A stretch of DNA of 64,000 bases from positions 152,614-216,613 of the forward strand of contig NZ_JASAUZ010000056.1 of NCBI RefSeq assembly GCF_030162935.1, read 5' to 3'. The translations under genes and the position numbers were made by a program. Shown in pieces: positions 26,987-36,392 of the stretch (its first letter is position 1; every line of letters begins with the position of its first letter). The notes beneath the pieces were generated by a model. That model saw only the letters and a list, made by a program, of their open reading frames with translations, did no database searches and was not told the DNA's origin. This DNA comes from Comamonas halotolerans. GTDB lineage: Bacteria > Pseudomonadota > Gammaproteobacteria > Burkholderiales > Burkholderiaceae_C.

Positions 26987-28675
26987 TTATCCTGCGGCCT
27001 GCGCCTGTCTGTGCGTGATCGGCGTATGTACAGGCAGCGGCGCTTTGCCCAGCACCAGATCGGCCCCTTTGTCTCCTATGACAACAGAGGCAGCATTGGT
27101 GTTGCCACAAACAACATGGGGCATGACCGATGCATCCACGACCCGCAAGCCTTGTACGCCACGCACGCGCAAGTCAGGCGTCACCACGGCCATGGGATCC
27201 TCGCTCGCCCCCATGCGACAGCTGCCGCAAGCATGGTGTCCAGAGCCCAGGTACATGGACAGCCAGTCCAGCAATTGGTCATCGGTGCGTACATCCGCAG
27301 GTGGACGCGTTTGCTGCTGGATCCACGCAGCCAATGCGGGCTGCCGCGCAATCTCCAGAGTCTTGCGAATTCCAAACAGCAAGGCTTTACGATCCCGCTC
27401 GTCATGCAGGTAGTTCATCTGGACACGCGCCAGCTCCATCGGGTGGGCACTGCGCAATGTGAGCTTTCCGCGTGAAAAAGGGCGCGTCTGGTACGGCGCC
27501 ATGGTCATGCCGGGCCAGGCTTCGGTGCGGTAGGTCTTGCCATCGCGCATATAGGCCTCAATATCACCTGTCACAGGCAGTCCGTGAATCTGGATGTCCT
27601 GATAGGGCAAGCAGGAATCACTGCTCAGCCACGCGGCAAACTCCGAAGCCGGCATGACCATGGGACCCTTGCGGGTCAGCCAATATTGCATCACCGATGC
27701 CAGCATTCCCCAGCCTCGCAAAGACTTGTTCAAACTTGGTGTTCCTGCCTTCATGCGCCAGGACATCGGCACAATGGCATGATCTTGCAAGTTGGCCCCC
27801 ACCCCCGGCAAATCAAGTTGCACGGGAATGCCCATCTCCTGCAAATGCGCAGCAGGCCCCATACCCGAGAGCATCAGCAACTGCGGGGACTGCAGCGCCC
27901 CTGCACACAGCAGCACTTCCTTGTTCACCAAGGCACAATGCTGCCCACCGCGTGCGTCCTGCCAATGCACCTTGTGCGCCCGGCCTGCTTGCAGCTCAAT
28001 GCGTGTGACCTGCATCTGCGTGCGTACCAGCAGATTCTTGCGGTGCATGGCTGGCTCCAGCGCATTGACGGCAATCGATGATCGCTTGCCATTCTTCACA
28101 TTCACCTGAAACAGCCCTGCACCACAGGGATGGCCGTTGTTGAAATCTGTGCAGGCTGGCAGGCCCGCTTGCAACGCTGCCTCAACCATGCAGCGTGAAA
28201 TGGGGTGCGCATTGGGCAGATCGCTGGCCGTCAAAACCCCTGAACGCCCGTGCCAGGGCTGCTTGAACACCGCCGCATCACTTTGCTGGTTTTCCGTGCG
28301 CACGAAATAAGGCAAGAGCTCGTCATAACTCCAGCCTTTTGCGCCCAGACGGGACCAACTGTCAAAATCCTCTTTGTCTCCGCGCACATACATCATGCCG
28401 TTGATGGATGAGGAGCCTCCCAGACGCTTGCCTCTGGGTAAATCTATGCATCGGCCCCCGGCATAGCGCTCGGGCTCGGTCTTGTGCCCCCAGGAGTATT
28501 TGGGGCTGTGCACCATCTGCCCCCAACCTGCGGGCATCTCCACCAGCAAATCCTTGTGCGTGCCTCCTCCTTCCAGAAGCAGTACCTGCTGGCTCTTGTC
28601 TTCCGATAAGCGCGCAGCAAGAACACCGCCTGCGGAGCCGGCACCAATCACGATGTAATCAAATGATTCCTGCAT
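26987..28675 (-). CDS. GMC-family FAD oxidoreductase
   Basis: The 562-aa product has the FAD motif VIGAGSAGG at about 9-17, GGSSSINGMMYVRG (the GMC signature), a second signature GALQSPQLLMLSG and the C-terminal active-site regions SGHHACGSCRMG and CGNTNAASVVIGDKGADL. It resembles choline dehydrogenase-type enzymes, which oxidise alcohols and pass electrons to the respiratory chain. In this cluster a steroid hydroxyl, or a 1,2- or side-chain alcohol, is plausible. It is the first gene of a unit with the MFS and EthD-like genes. Confidence 0.85.
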   Translation of the reverse strand: MQESFDYIVIGAGSAGGVLAARLSEDKSQQVLLLEGGGTHKDLLVEMPAGWGQMVHSPKYSWGHKTEPERYAGGRCIDLPRGKRLGGSSSINGMMYVRGDKEDFDSWSRLGAKGWSYDELLPYFVRTENQQSDAAVFKQPWHGRSGVLTASDLPNAHPISRCMVEAALQAGLPACTDFNNGHPCGAGLFQVNVKNGKRSSIAVNALEPAMHRKNLLVRTQMQVTRIELQAGRAHKVHWQDARGGQHCALVNKEVLLCAGALQSPQLLMLSGMGPAAHLQEMGIPVQLDLPGVGANLQDHAIVPMSWRMKAGTPSLNKSLRGWGMLASVMQYWLTRKGPMVMPASEFAAWLSSDSCLPYQDIQIHGLPVTGDIEAYMRDGKTYRTEAWPGMTMAPYQTRPFSRGKLTLRSAHPMELARVQMNYLHDERDRKALLFGIRKTLEIARQPALAAWIQQQTRPPADVRTDDQLLDWLSMYLGSGHHACGSCRMGASEDPMAVVTPDLRVRGVQGLRVVDASVMPHVVCGNTNAASVVIGDKGADLVLGKAPLPVHTPITHRQAQAAG

Positions 28676-28794
28676 ATTCGCCTTGAGGTGGTTGCCCTGA
28701 AGTTACAAGGCTTGCCAGCCTGCCAGCGCCGATGCAAACCAGCCTCCCCAAGTCAGACTAGGGACAAACGCGCAGCCGTGGCCGCCAAGGCAAC

Positions 28795-28824
28795 AAAAAA
28801 GGGCTCCGTGATGGGGAGCCCTTT
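28795..28824 (-). terminator. Rho-independent terminator after the LuxR regulator gene
   Basis: On the minus strand the stem GGGCTCC with GGAGCCC is followed by TTTTTT. It lies 22 bp beyond the regulator stop codon. Confidence 0.85.
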
Positions 28825-28845
28825 ACAGGAGGTCTGTGCGCGCGT

Positions 28846-30090
28846 CTATTTGCTACCCAGCCACGCCACACTGTTGAGGAAAATGCGCACCAGCTCGGTT
28901 TGGCGGCGCACCCCTGTCTTTGAGAAGATGGAGCGCAGGTGCGCACGCGCCGTGTTGCGGCGGATGTTGAGCACCTCCGCCGCTTCTTCCAGCGACAGAC
29001 CATTGGCCAGCCGGATAGCCAGCGAGGTTTCAGCCGGTGTCAGCTGGAACAGCTGCTGGGCAAGGCGCACCGAAGGATCGGCTTTGCCATCCGTGTCTCG
29101 CATGAACACCGCAGCACTCGGGCGCTGCTTGCCTTCTGTCCACTCATCCGCAGAAATGCTCTGAACCACCACACCCCAGTTCAGCTGACCCGATGGACGA
29201 TTGACAGACATGGCTTCGGTCATGCACATGCCTAAGGTTTGAGAGTGCGCCAAGGCATCCTTGATCAGGCGCTGCAGCTTCCGGTTGTCATTGGCATAGG
29301 TAGCCTCCAGATAGTGATTGCTTACCTTGATGCCATCCCCCATATCCAAGATGGCTGCGGCAGCTGGATTGATCTCAATGACCACACCATTTTGATCCAG
29401 GATCACCACTCCCACCATGAGCTGCGCCGTCGCCTTGCTATAGGTGGAGATGACCTGCCGATCACGATTGAGCTCCAGATGCATATTCAGCGCCCGCTTC
29501 AAATGCGGGAGCAACATGCGGCCCAGCTCTTTTTCTGCCTGCCCAAAAGCTGCGGCAGTTTCAGGTCGGGTGATCCGCAGGCCATACACACTGCCGTCCT
29601 TGGTGACAATATCCACGGCCAGCACGTGATAGACATCGTAGATCTTGCACCACTGGTTGTAGTACTTGTTGGCACGCCAATCCGACTCCGTCATCATGTC
29701 CGTGATCGTCACGAAATGGTCCGTGGGGATTCCGTGGAATGGACTTTCGTGACAGAAAGAGTCGTAATGTGCCAAGCCGCGGATGTCGTCGCTTGCGGAC
29801 AGAATCAGCCCCTCGCTGTTACTGCTGTTGTGGCGAATGATCAACGAGGCAAAGTTGGCTTTCATCTGCTGCCGGATGGCTTCGAGACACGGTGTCCAGG
29901 CTTCGGGCTCGGAGGCCGCGTCATACAGCAGATGAGTGATCTCGCTAAATTTCTCAACGGAAATCTGAGTCGGACTGGCGGCTCGGGTGGCAGCCTTCGT
30001 ATTTAATACAGGAATATCCTTCAGAACACAGGCCATTTTGCTTGGCGTGTAGCCCGAAAATCCCATATGGGCGAATGCACTTTCCATCAT
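28846..30090 (-). CDS. LuxR-type transcriptional regulator, TeiR/TesR-like
   Basis: The 414-aa product has a C-terminal LuxR helix-turn-helix at about 350-410 (LTPAETSLAIRLANG then LNIRRNTARAHLRSIFSKTG) and a PAS-like segment near 225-290. The long N-terminal region probably senses the inducer. C. testosteroni TeiR/TesR is a LuxR-type activator needed for testosterone degradation, and this protein fits it in architecture and location. The gene is the last of the IpdF-MaoC-thiolase unit, whose upstream region holds the only perfect copy of the regulon dyad. This suggests autoregulation. Confidence 0.85.
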   Translation of the reverse strand: MMESAFAHMGFSGYTPSKMACVLKDIPVLNTKAATRAASPTQISVEKFSEITHLLYDAASEPEAWTPCLEAIRQQMKANFASLIIRHNSSNSEGLILSASDDIRGLAHYDSFCHESPFHGIPTDHFVTITDMMTESDWRANKYYNQWCKIYDVYHVLAVDIVTKDGSVYGLRITRPETAAAFGQAEKELGRMLLPHLKRALNMHLELNRDRQVISTYSKATAQLMVGVVILDQNGVVIEINPAAAAILDMGDGIKVSNHYLEATYANDNRKLQRLIKDALAHSQTLGMCMTEAMSVNRPSGQLNWGVVVQSISADEWTEGKQRPSAAVFMRDTDGKADPSVRLAQQLFQLTPAETSLAIRLANGLSLEEAAEVLNIRRNTARAHLRSIFSKTGVRRQTELVRIFLNSVAWLGSK

Positions 30091-30130
30091 GATGAACCCC
30101 TTGCTAGAGAAGCGTTTGATGCAGGCAAAC

Positions 30131-31333
30131 TCAGTTCAACTCAAATAAGCCAGCCGCTCCCATGCCTCCACCGATACACATGCTCACCACCGCGTAGCGT
30201 GCGCCGCGTCGACGCCCTTCCAGCAAGGCATGCCCCACCAGGCGTGAACCCGACATGCCAAAGGGATGCCCAATGGCAATCGCACCACCGTTCACATTCA
30301 ATCGCTCATCGGGAATTCCCAGCGTGTCACGGCAATGCAGCACCTGGCAGGCAAATGCTTCATTGATCTCCCACAGATCAATGTCTTTGACCGTCAACCC
30401 ATGCTGCTGGAGCAGCTTCGGGATGGCAAACACCGGTCCAATACCCATTTCATCGGCCCGGCAGCCCGCAACTGCCACACCACGGTAAATGCCCAGCGGG
30501 CTCAAGCCGCGCTCCCGTGCCTGTTCCTCACTCATGACCACGCAGGCGCTGGCGCCATCCGACAGCTGCGAAGCATTGCCCGCCGTAATGAACTGCCCCT
30601 CTGGCACCCACTGACCGTTCTTCCACACTGGCTTGAGCTTGGACAGGCTCTCCAGTGTCGTGTCAGCACGGTTGCCTTCGTCACGCGCCAATGTCACCGT
30701 CTCGTTGCCAATGACATTGCCCTCTTTGTCAAAGAGCTGCTTGCTGGTGGTCAAAGGTACGATTTCCTCATCAAACAGACCTGCTGCCTGCGCTGCAGCA
30801 ACACGCTCTTGGCTGCGCAAGGCGTATTCGTCCTGAGCAGCACGGCTGATGCCATAGCGCTGGCTGACGATCTCCGCAGTTTCAATCATCTGTATGTAGG
30901 CCGTAGGCTCTGCCGCCAGCACAGCCTTGGACTGTGCCCGATAGCTGTTCTTGTGCTTGTTTTGCACCAGAGTGATGGACTCCAGCCCTCCAGCAACCGC
31001 CACCTGCATCTCGCCAGTCATGATGCCCTTGGCAGCAGTCGCAATGCTCATGAGACCTGAGGCGCACATGCGATCAATCACCATCCCACCCACTTCGGTG
31101 GGCAAGCCTGCGGTATAGGCACACAAGCGGCCCAGGTTGTAGCCCTGCGTGCCTTGCTGCGCCGCGATGCCCAAAATGACGTCATCGACATCTGCCCCTG
31201 CAACGCCAGCCTTGTCGATGGCCGCACGAATAACGTGCCCACCCAGAACAGGGGCCTCGGTGTCATTGAAGGCTCCACGGTAGGCTTTGCCAATTGGGGT
31301 ACGCGCGGTCGATACGATGACTGCATTTTTCAT
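30131..31333 (-). CDS. Acetyl-CoA acetyltransferase-type thiolase (FadA6-like)
   Basis: The ATG at 31333 has TGGAGACAAC upstream, giving 400 aa. The nucleophilic cysteine is in DRMCASGL, the histidine in [14 protein letters not shown] and the second cysteine in [10 protein letters not shown], so it is a complete thiolase. It lies 40 bp before the LuxR regulator and downstream of MaoC and IpdF-like genes. In the mycobacterial HIP pathway ipdF and the thiolase fadA6 are also neighbours. Cleavage of a C/D-ring-derived 3-ketoacyl-CoA is likely. Confidence 0.85.
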   Translation of the reverse strand: MKNAVIVSTARTPIGKAYRGAFNDTEAPVLGGHVIRAAIDKAGVAGADVDDVILGIAAQQGTQGYNLGRLCAYTAGLPTEVGGMVIDRMCASGLMSIATAAKGIMTGEMQVAVAGGLESITLVQNKHKNSYRAQSKAVLAAEPTAYIQMIETAEIVSQRYGISRAAQDEYALRSQERVAAAQAAGLFDEEIVPLTTSKQLFDKEGNVIGNETVTLARDEGNRADTTLESLSKLKPVWKNGQWVPEGQFITAGNASQLSDGASACVVMSEEQARERGLSPLGIYRGVAVAGCRADEMGIGPVFAIPKLLQQHGLTVKDIDLWEINEAFACQVLHCRDTLGIPDERLNVNGGAIAIGHPFGMSGSRLVGHALLEGRRRGARYAVVSMCIGGGMGAAGLFELN

Positions 31334-31354
31334 TTTGTTGTCTCCACAATCTCT

Positions 31355-31375
31355 GGGGTGAGAACACCCCTTTTT
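31355..31375 (+). terminator. Hairpin with T-tract in the thiolase leader
   Basis: GGGGTG-AGAA-CACCCC is followed by TTTTT on the plus strand. No plus-strand gene precedes it, so it may act against antisense transcription or simply be a stable leader hairpin of the minus-strand mRNA. Confidence 0.4.
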
Positions 31376-31446
31376 CTTATGAGGTGCCATTGAAGGCACT
31401 TCTCAAAAATGTCAACTTTTGTCAAAAAGCACGACAATTTAATCGA

Positions 31447-31941
31447 TCATTTTTCCGCTGAGAAGTACAGGCGGCTTATGGTTTCCACCACACACCCGGG
31501 TTTATCCTGACCTTGTACCTGCACCGTGATACGCACATGCACCTGCACTCCTTCGTTGGGCAGCGGCGTTGCAGCAACCACCTCACCTTGTCCACGCACC
31601 AGCGCATCCACCAGCACGGGAGCCGGAAAGCGCACCTTCTCGCAGCCGTAGTTGATGCCCATCTGCAAGTTCTCATAGCGCACCAGCTGGGGCAGGAACA
31701 GATTGGCCAATGCCAACGTCAGGTAGCCATGCGCCACGCAGGCGCCAAACGGCCCATTCTTTGCTCGCTCCGGATCCACATGAATCCACTGGTGATCCCC
31801 TGTGGCATCGGCAAACTGCTGGATGCGTGACTGTGAAATCGGCTCCCAAGGGGTTTCACCCAACTGTGTGCCAACGGCTGCCAGCACCGACTCCACCGAG
31901 TCAAATACAGTGATGTTTGCTGTCTCACTCATGGTGCTCAT
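31447..31941 (-). CDS. MaoC-family (R)-enoyl-CoA hydratase
   Basis: The 164-aa hot-dog protein has the hydratase-2 signature FADATGDHQWIHVDPERA followed by GPFGACVAHGYLTLAL, so the aspartate and histidine of the active site are both present. Its start codon overlaps the SDR stop (ATGA). Its place between IpdF-like and thiolase genes suggests it hydrates an enoyl-CoA in degradation of the C/D-ring remnant. Confidence 0.85.
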   Translation of the reverse strand: MSTMSETANITVFDSVESVLAAVGTQLGETPWEPISQSRIQQFADATGDHQWIHVDPERAKNGPFGACVAHGYLTLALANLFLPQLVRYENLQMGINYGCEKVRFPAPVLVDALVRGQGEVVAATPLPNEGVQVHVRITVQVQGQDKPGCVVETISRLYFSAEK

Positions 31942-32723
31942 GCCCTTTGCGAGCTGACAGATACAACTTCACCCGTCATGTACGAGGAATAGTCACTGGC
32001 CAGGAACACCATCACATTGGCAACCTCCCAAGGTTCTGCGCCACGTCCAAAGGCTTCTTTCTCTGACAGCTTGTTCAGCAGCTCTTCGGAAGCAGATTTT
32101 TTGAGGAAGGCATGGATGGCAATGGATGGAGCCACGGCATTGATACGAATGCCATGCTCTGCGGCCTCCAGCGCGCTGCAGCGGGTGAATGCCATCACTC
32201 CGGCTTTGGCCGCTGCGTAATGGGCCTGCTCGGTCTGGGCACGCCAGCCAAGCACAGAGGCATTGTTGACAATCACACCCTGACCGCGTGGCTGCATGAC
32301 ACGCAAGGCTGCGCGTGTCATGCGGAAGGTGCCAGTCAGCGTGATGTCGATGACCCTGGCCCACTCCTCATCGCTCATATCCACCACTTTGCAACTGGTG
32401 CCCAAACCCGCGTTATTGATCAGAACATCTATGCCGCCGAGCTTGGCGTGTGCATCAGATACAAGCGCCTGAACCTGCGCCTCCTGGCTGACGTCACACA
32501 GCTGACCGTAAACCGCCTGCAGGCCCGTAGCTTCCTTGATGGCAGACACCGCTTCTTGCAAGCGACGCTCATGCACATCCGAGATATATAAAGCCTTGCA
32601 GCCTTCTTCAGCACAGCGCTTGGCCACAGCAAAACCAATGCCGGCACCAGCGGCAGCAGTGACCAAAACGGTTTTATCTTTGAGCAGCCCATGCGGGGCT
32701 ACGTATGCGGGAACCTGAGTCAT
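31938..32723 (-). CDS. ipdF: IpdF-like SDR, 5-hydroxy-HIP-CoA-type dehydrogenase
   Basis: I chose the ATG at 32723 (261 aa), whose N-terminus APHGLLKDKTVLVTAAAGAG lines up with mycobacterial IpdF as I recall it. The SDR features are TAAAGAGIG, NNAGLG, the serine in NNASVLGWRAQ and YAAAK, and the C-terminal ASDYSSYMTGEVVSVS also matches that family. IpdF oxidises the 5-hydroxyl of the C/D-ring propionyl-CoA intermediate. The gene leads a unit with MaoC, thiolase and the LuxR regulator and has a perfect dyad 72 bp upstream. Confidence 0.85.
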   Translation of the reverse strand: MTQVPAYVAPHGLLKDKTVLVTAAAGAGIGFAVAKRCAEEGCKALYISDVHERRLQEAVSAIKEATGLQAVYGQLCDVSQEAQVQALVSDAHAKLGGIDVLINNAGLGTSCKVVDMSDEEWARVIDITLTGTFRMTRAALRVMQPRGQGVIVNNASVLGWRAQTEQAHYAAAKAGVMAFTRCSALEAAEHGIRINAVAPSIAIHAFLKKSASEELLNKLSEKEAFGRGAEPWEVANVMVFLASDYSSYMTGEVVSVSSQRA

Positions 32724-32786
32724 AAGGGGAAACCAAAAGGTAATAACAATGCGTACCGTATCTTCCCCAGCAATACCCCCCCAGGC

Positions 32787-32804
32787 ATCGTCCACCCGGA
32801 CGAT
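32787..32804. promoter_or_regulatory. Steroid-regulon dyad, site 6 (perfect copy)
   Basis: ATCGTCC-ACCC-GGACGAT, 14 of 14 positions of a perfect inverted repeat. It lies in the 314-bp gap 32724-33037 upstream of the unit that ends with the LuxR regulator. The rest of the gap holds the terminator at 32865-32902 and nothing else I recognise. Confidence 0.75.
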
Positions 32805-32864
32805 CACGCTATCCCTAGGTCAACCCTGATTGCGACTTCCCTAGCAAACATCTGAGCCCTTGAA

Positions 32865-32902
32865 AGAAAAAAGGCTGTGCCCTGCTCAACAGGTCACAGC
32901 CT
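32865..32902 (-). terminator. Terminator of the tesB operon
   Basis: On the minus strand AGGCTGTG and CACAGCCT enclose a 15-nt loop that itself contains a short inverted repeat, followed by TTTTTTCTTTC. It lies 135 bp beyond the last acyl-CoA dehydrogenase. Confidence 0.8.
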
Positions 32903-33037
32903 CCACAAACAAAGCCTCTGCCAGAAGCTAGATGGATAGGAATGCTTGGTGCCGCATGCAAGTCATGATCCAACTGCCATGTCCATGAACATGCTTGCAT
33001 ACAGCGCTGAATGCTTCCTTTTTCATATTTTTACAAG

Positions 33038-34210
33038 CTAGCGTGGCATGCCGAGGCTGCGCTCGGCCATGAGATTCATCTGTATCTCATTGGTGCCCGC
33101 ATAAATCGTGTCGGCACGGCTGACCAGCCATAGCTGCTGGAGCTTGGCGGTATCGTCGTCGCTCAATTGCAGCTCACCCTCGGCACCCAGCACATCCATG
33201 GCCAGCTCACCCAGGTCACGGTGCCAGTTGGACCATGCGTATTTGGAGACCGAGGCCACACGCTGTGGTGTGTCGTCTGCAGAGGCACGCAAGGCATGGC
33301 TGCGCAGCGTCTGCAAACCCAGTGCAGCTTGCGCGATACGCTGGCGAATCAATGGGTCTCTGGAGGCGCCATTGCGTTTGGCCAGCGCAATCAGCAGGTC
33401 CAGCTCGTAGCGGAAATGCGCCTGCTGCCCAAGCGTGGACGCACCGCGCTCGCAACCGAGCAGATACATCGCCACCTTCCAGCCATCGCCCACAGGCCCC
33501 AGGTGCAGGCTGGCCTCGGTGCGAGCGCCGTCGAAGAACACCTCGTTGAATTCACAACTGCCCGTGATCTGACGAATCGGACGCACCTCCACGCCAGGCT
33601 GGCGCAGCGGCACCAGCAACAAGGTCATACCTGCATGGCGTGCACCACCGGCGGGCACATCCTCGGTGCGTGCCAGCACAAAAATCCACTCCGATTCATG
33701 GGCCCAGGAGGTCCAGACTTTCTGACCATCAATCACCCATTCACCGGTTTGCGCATCCTGGCGTGCCTTGGTTCGGATGGCTGCAAGGTCAGAACCAGCA
33801 CCTGGTTCCGAGTAGCCTTGTGCCCAATAATCACGCCCGGCAAGAATCCCTGGCAAAAAGCGTTCTTTCTGTTCTGGCGTTCCATAGGCCATCAGTGTGG
33901 GAGCCAGCAGCGTCTCACCAATATGGCCGATACGGCCAGGCCCGCCACAGCGCACATACTCCTCATGGAAAATGACCTGCAGCTCCAGCGGCAGGTTGCG
34001 CCCACCCAGCTCCGCAGGCCAGCCCAGCCCTGTCCAGCCACCGCGTGCCAGCTCCTGTTCCCAGGCCTTCGCAAGTTCAGCGTCATAACCCGGTGAACCC
34101 AGCCCTGTGGCATGTTTGAGCGGTGTGAATGCACCGCTCAGGTGTTCTGCCATCCATGTCCGGACTTCGGCCCGGAATGCCTCTTTGACATCTGCGTCGT
34201 GCATATTCAT
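33038..34210 (-). CDS. Acyl-CoA dehydrogenase, alpha-type
   Basis: The ATG at 34210 overlaps the stop of the preceding gene (ATGA) and follows GGAGGAG. The 390-aa product has GYSEPGAGSDLAA, KVWTSW and the C-terminal AGTNEIQMN. It is the last gene of the 13-gene operon. It pairs with the 379-aa dehydrogenase just upstream as a likely heteromer. A FadE30-33-type role on ring-derived acyl-CoA is suggested by the operon's ipd genes. Confidence 0.85.
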   Translation of the reverse strand: MNMHDADVKEAFRAEVRTWMAEHLSGAFTPLKHATGLGSPGYDAELAKAWEQELARGGWTGLGWPAELGGRNLPLELQVIFHEEYVRCGGPGRIGHIGETLLAPTLMAYGTPEQKERFLPGILAGRDYWAQGYSEPGAGSDLAAIRTKARQDAQTGEWVIDGQKVWTSWAHESEWIFVLARTEDVPAGGARHAGMTLLLVPLRQPGVEVRPIRQITGSCEFNEVFFDGARTEASLHLGPVGDGWKVAMYLLGCERGASTLGQQAHFRYELDLLIALAKRNGASRDPLIRQRIAQAALGLQTLRSHALRASADDTPQRVASVSKYAWSNWHRDLGELAMDVLGAEGELQLSDDDTAKLQQLWLVSRADTIYAGTNEIQMNLMAERSLGMPR

Positions 34211-35346
34211 ACAAGCTCCTCCTGCGGTGCATCGAGCAACTGCTGGGCCACAGCCTCCCGCCACTGAGACACTGGTCCCAGACGCTGGCTGCTGGCCTGT
34301 GCACGGCGGAAATACAGATGCGGATCAAATTCCCAGGTAAAGCCCACTCCACCATGCAGCTGAATGCTTTCACGGGTGGCGAACAGTGCTGCTTCTGTTG
34401 CTTCCGTGCGCGCCTGTGCCGCAAACATCAGCAACTCGTTGTCGTCAACCCCTGTATCTGCCATGAAAGCTGCGCCATACACGGCGGAACGTGCTGTTTC
34501 CACTTTGACCAGCATCTGAGCCACACGATGCTTGAGGCCCTGAAACGTTGCCACGGCCTTGCCAAACTGATGGCGTTCCTTGGTGTAGTTGACCGTCAGG
34601 TCAAGCGCACGCTCTGCCACCCCCACTTGCTCCGCTGCCAGCCCTATTGCAGCCAGACTGCGCAAACGGGGCCACAGCGACTGCAAGGCATCGCCCTGGA
34701 TCAACACATTCGCTGGTGACAAGCGCACCGCCTGGGCGTGCACATTGGCGCTGCTGCGCGTGGCGTCCACGGTTTGCAAAGGCTGTACCTGCAGACCGGC
34801 GCTGGTGCCTGGTACTTCCAGCAATGCCACACTGCCGCAGGGCAGCTTGGCCGGCAAAATGAAGACATCCGCATGGCTGCCAGAACCCACCTGCTGCCAC
34901 TGCCCGCTCAGCAGCAACGCATCGCCGTCCTGCACTGCCTTGGCATCGGCCTGCAATCCCCCGTGCACCGTCATGCCCAGCACACACACCTGCCCGGACT
35001 GCGCCAGGCGCTCCACGGTCTCAAGCCCGGCATCGCTGGCCGGCAGCTGTTGCCACAAAGGAGTCAGGGCAACAGCTGCATCAAAAAATGGAATGCATGC
35101 CAGGTAGTAACCCATTTTTTCCTGCAGCAGCACCAGTTCCATCCAGCCCAGCCCCATACCACCAGCACGCTCAGGCAAAGCCACGCCCAACCAGCCCATG
35201 TCTGCAGCTTCCTGCCACAGCGCACGGTCGATGCCACCGCCTTCCTCCGACACTTTGCGTACCTGCGCCGAAGTACTTTTTTCCTGCAAAAAGACGTCTG
35301 CACTCTCGGCAATCATCTTTTGCTCATCATTCAAACGTAAATCCAT
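34207..35346 (-). CDS. Acyl-CoA dehydrogenase, beta-type
   Basis: The ATG at 35346 gives 379 aa; the frame is open upstream but overlaps nothing conserved and has no better site. The N-terminal MDLRLNDEQKMIAESA and the C-terminal QLHGGVGFTWEFDPH are typical. The middle domain is divergent, as in the smaller subunits of steroid dehydrogenase heteromers. It is translationally coupled to the next gene by a 4-bp overlap. Confidence 0.82.
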   Translation of the reverse strand: MDLRLNDEQKMIAESADVFLQEKSTSAQVRKVSEEGGGIDRALWQEAADMGWLGVALPERAGGMGLGWMELVLLQEKMGYYLACIPFFDAAVALTPLWQQLPASDAGLETVERLAQSGQVCVLGMTVHGGLQADAKAVQDGDALLLSGQWQQVGSGSHADVFILPAKLPCGSVALLEVPGTSAGLQVQPLQTVDATRSSANVHAQAVRLSPANVLIQGDALQSLWPRLRSLAAIGLAAEQVGVAERALDLTVNYTKERHQFGKAVATFQGLKHRVAQMLVKVETARSAVYGAAFMADTGVDDNELLMFAAQARTEATEAALFATRESIQLHGGVGFTWEFDPHLYFRRAQASSQRLGPVSQWREAVAQQLLDAPQEELV

Positions 35347-35455
35347 GAAGCCTCGCCTAGGTCTGTGTTTCATCCAGAGCGGTGAGGGGCTGCTCCAACA
35401 CAGCCACCGTGAAGGTGGCCGCCGTTTCGGCGTCGCCCGGCCCGCATCTTTTTCT

Positions 35456-36331
35456 TCAGGTGCCGTACACCTTTTGCGGCGTGCGCCCTTCGGCCACCAG
35501 CGCATTCACCACCTCGGTCAGCTCGCTGGGCTCCCAGCGTGCCTGCTTGTCCTTGATCTTTCCAGTGAACCAGCCATCGGCTACTGAAATCTCACCGCCC
35601 TTGGCTTCAAAGCAGCGACCCGTGACATGTTGCGACAGCGGGCTGCCCAGCCACACCACGATGGAAGCCACGTTCATCGGATCCCAGACGTCAAAACCGG
35701 ACTCCGGTTTTTTGACCATCTCGGGCATGGCACCTTCGGTCATGGAAGTGCGCGCTGCCGGGGCCAGACTGTTGACAGTGATGCCATAACGCGCCAGCTC
35801 GGCCGCCTGCACCAGAGTCAGCGATGCAATGCCACCTTTGGCCGCCACATAGTTGCTCTGGCCAATCGAACCCTGCAGACCTGCCCCAGAGCTGGTGTTG
35901 ATGATGCGCGCATCCACAGCCTTGCCCGCCTTTTTCTGGTCGCGCCAATAACGCCCGAAGGTGCTGCCCATGCAGAAGTGACCACGCAAATGCACGCGCA
36001 TGACAGTGTCCCAGTCTTCCTCGCTCAGGCTCAGGAACATGCGGTCGCGCAGCACGCCAGCGTTGTTCACCAGCACATGCACATCGCCAAAGGCAGCCAC
36101 TGCAGCATCCAGAATCGACTGTGCGCCCGCCATGGTGGTGATGTCTCCGCTGTTGGCCAAGGCCTGTCCACCTGCCTGCTTGACTTCATCCACCACCGCC
36201 TGCGCCGCTTCAGCACGAATATCGTTGACCACGACATTCGCGCCCTCCTGAGCAAACGCCAGTGCGTAAGCGCGGCCCAAGCCGCCACCGGCTCCGGTAA
36301 TCACTACGGTACGTTGATTGCAAACACCCAT
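35456..36331 (-). CDS. 17beta-HSD4-type SDR (3-hydroxyacyl-CoA dehydrogenase)
   Basis: The 291-aa product has TGAGGGLGRAYALAFA, NNAGVLRDRMF, a serine in NTSSGAGLQG and YVAAK. The AGVLRD and GLGRAYAL segments are marks of the peroxisomal multifunctional enzyme type 2 SDR domain, shared with mycobacterial Hsd4A, which oxidises 3-hydroxyacyl-CoA intermediates of the steroid side chain. It has a C-terminal extension of about 40 residues beyond the SDR core. It lies between the amidase and the dehydrogenase pair. Confidence 0.85.
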   Translation of the reverse strand: MGVCNQRTVVITGAGGGLGRAYALAFAQEGANVVVNDIRAEAAQAVVDEVKQAGGQALANSGDITTMAGAQSILDAAVAAFGDVHVLVNNAGVLRDRMFLSLSEEDWDTVMRVHLRGHFCMGSTFGRYWRDQKKAGKAVDARIINTSSGAGLQGSIGQSNYVAAKGGIASLTLVQAAELARYGITVNSLAPAARTSMTEGAMPEMVKKPESGFDVWDPMNVASIVVWLGSPLSQHVTGRCFEAKGGEISVADGWFTGKIKDKQARWEPSELTEVVNALVAEGRTPQKVYGT

Positions 36332-36392
36332 GCTGTCTCCTGTTCTTGTGTCTTCAATGGCTAAGTTCTACGTAAGTCGGCAATCACCAGTC

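Noticed and set aside
28744..28761. Possible dyad upstream of the GMC oxidoreductase
   Set aside because: The distal half CTAGTCT resembles site 8 and the distance to the start (about 77 bp) is right, but the other half matches at only three of seven positions.
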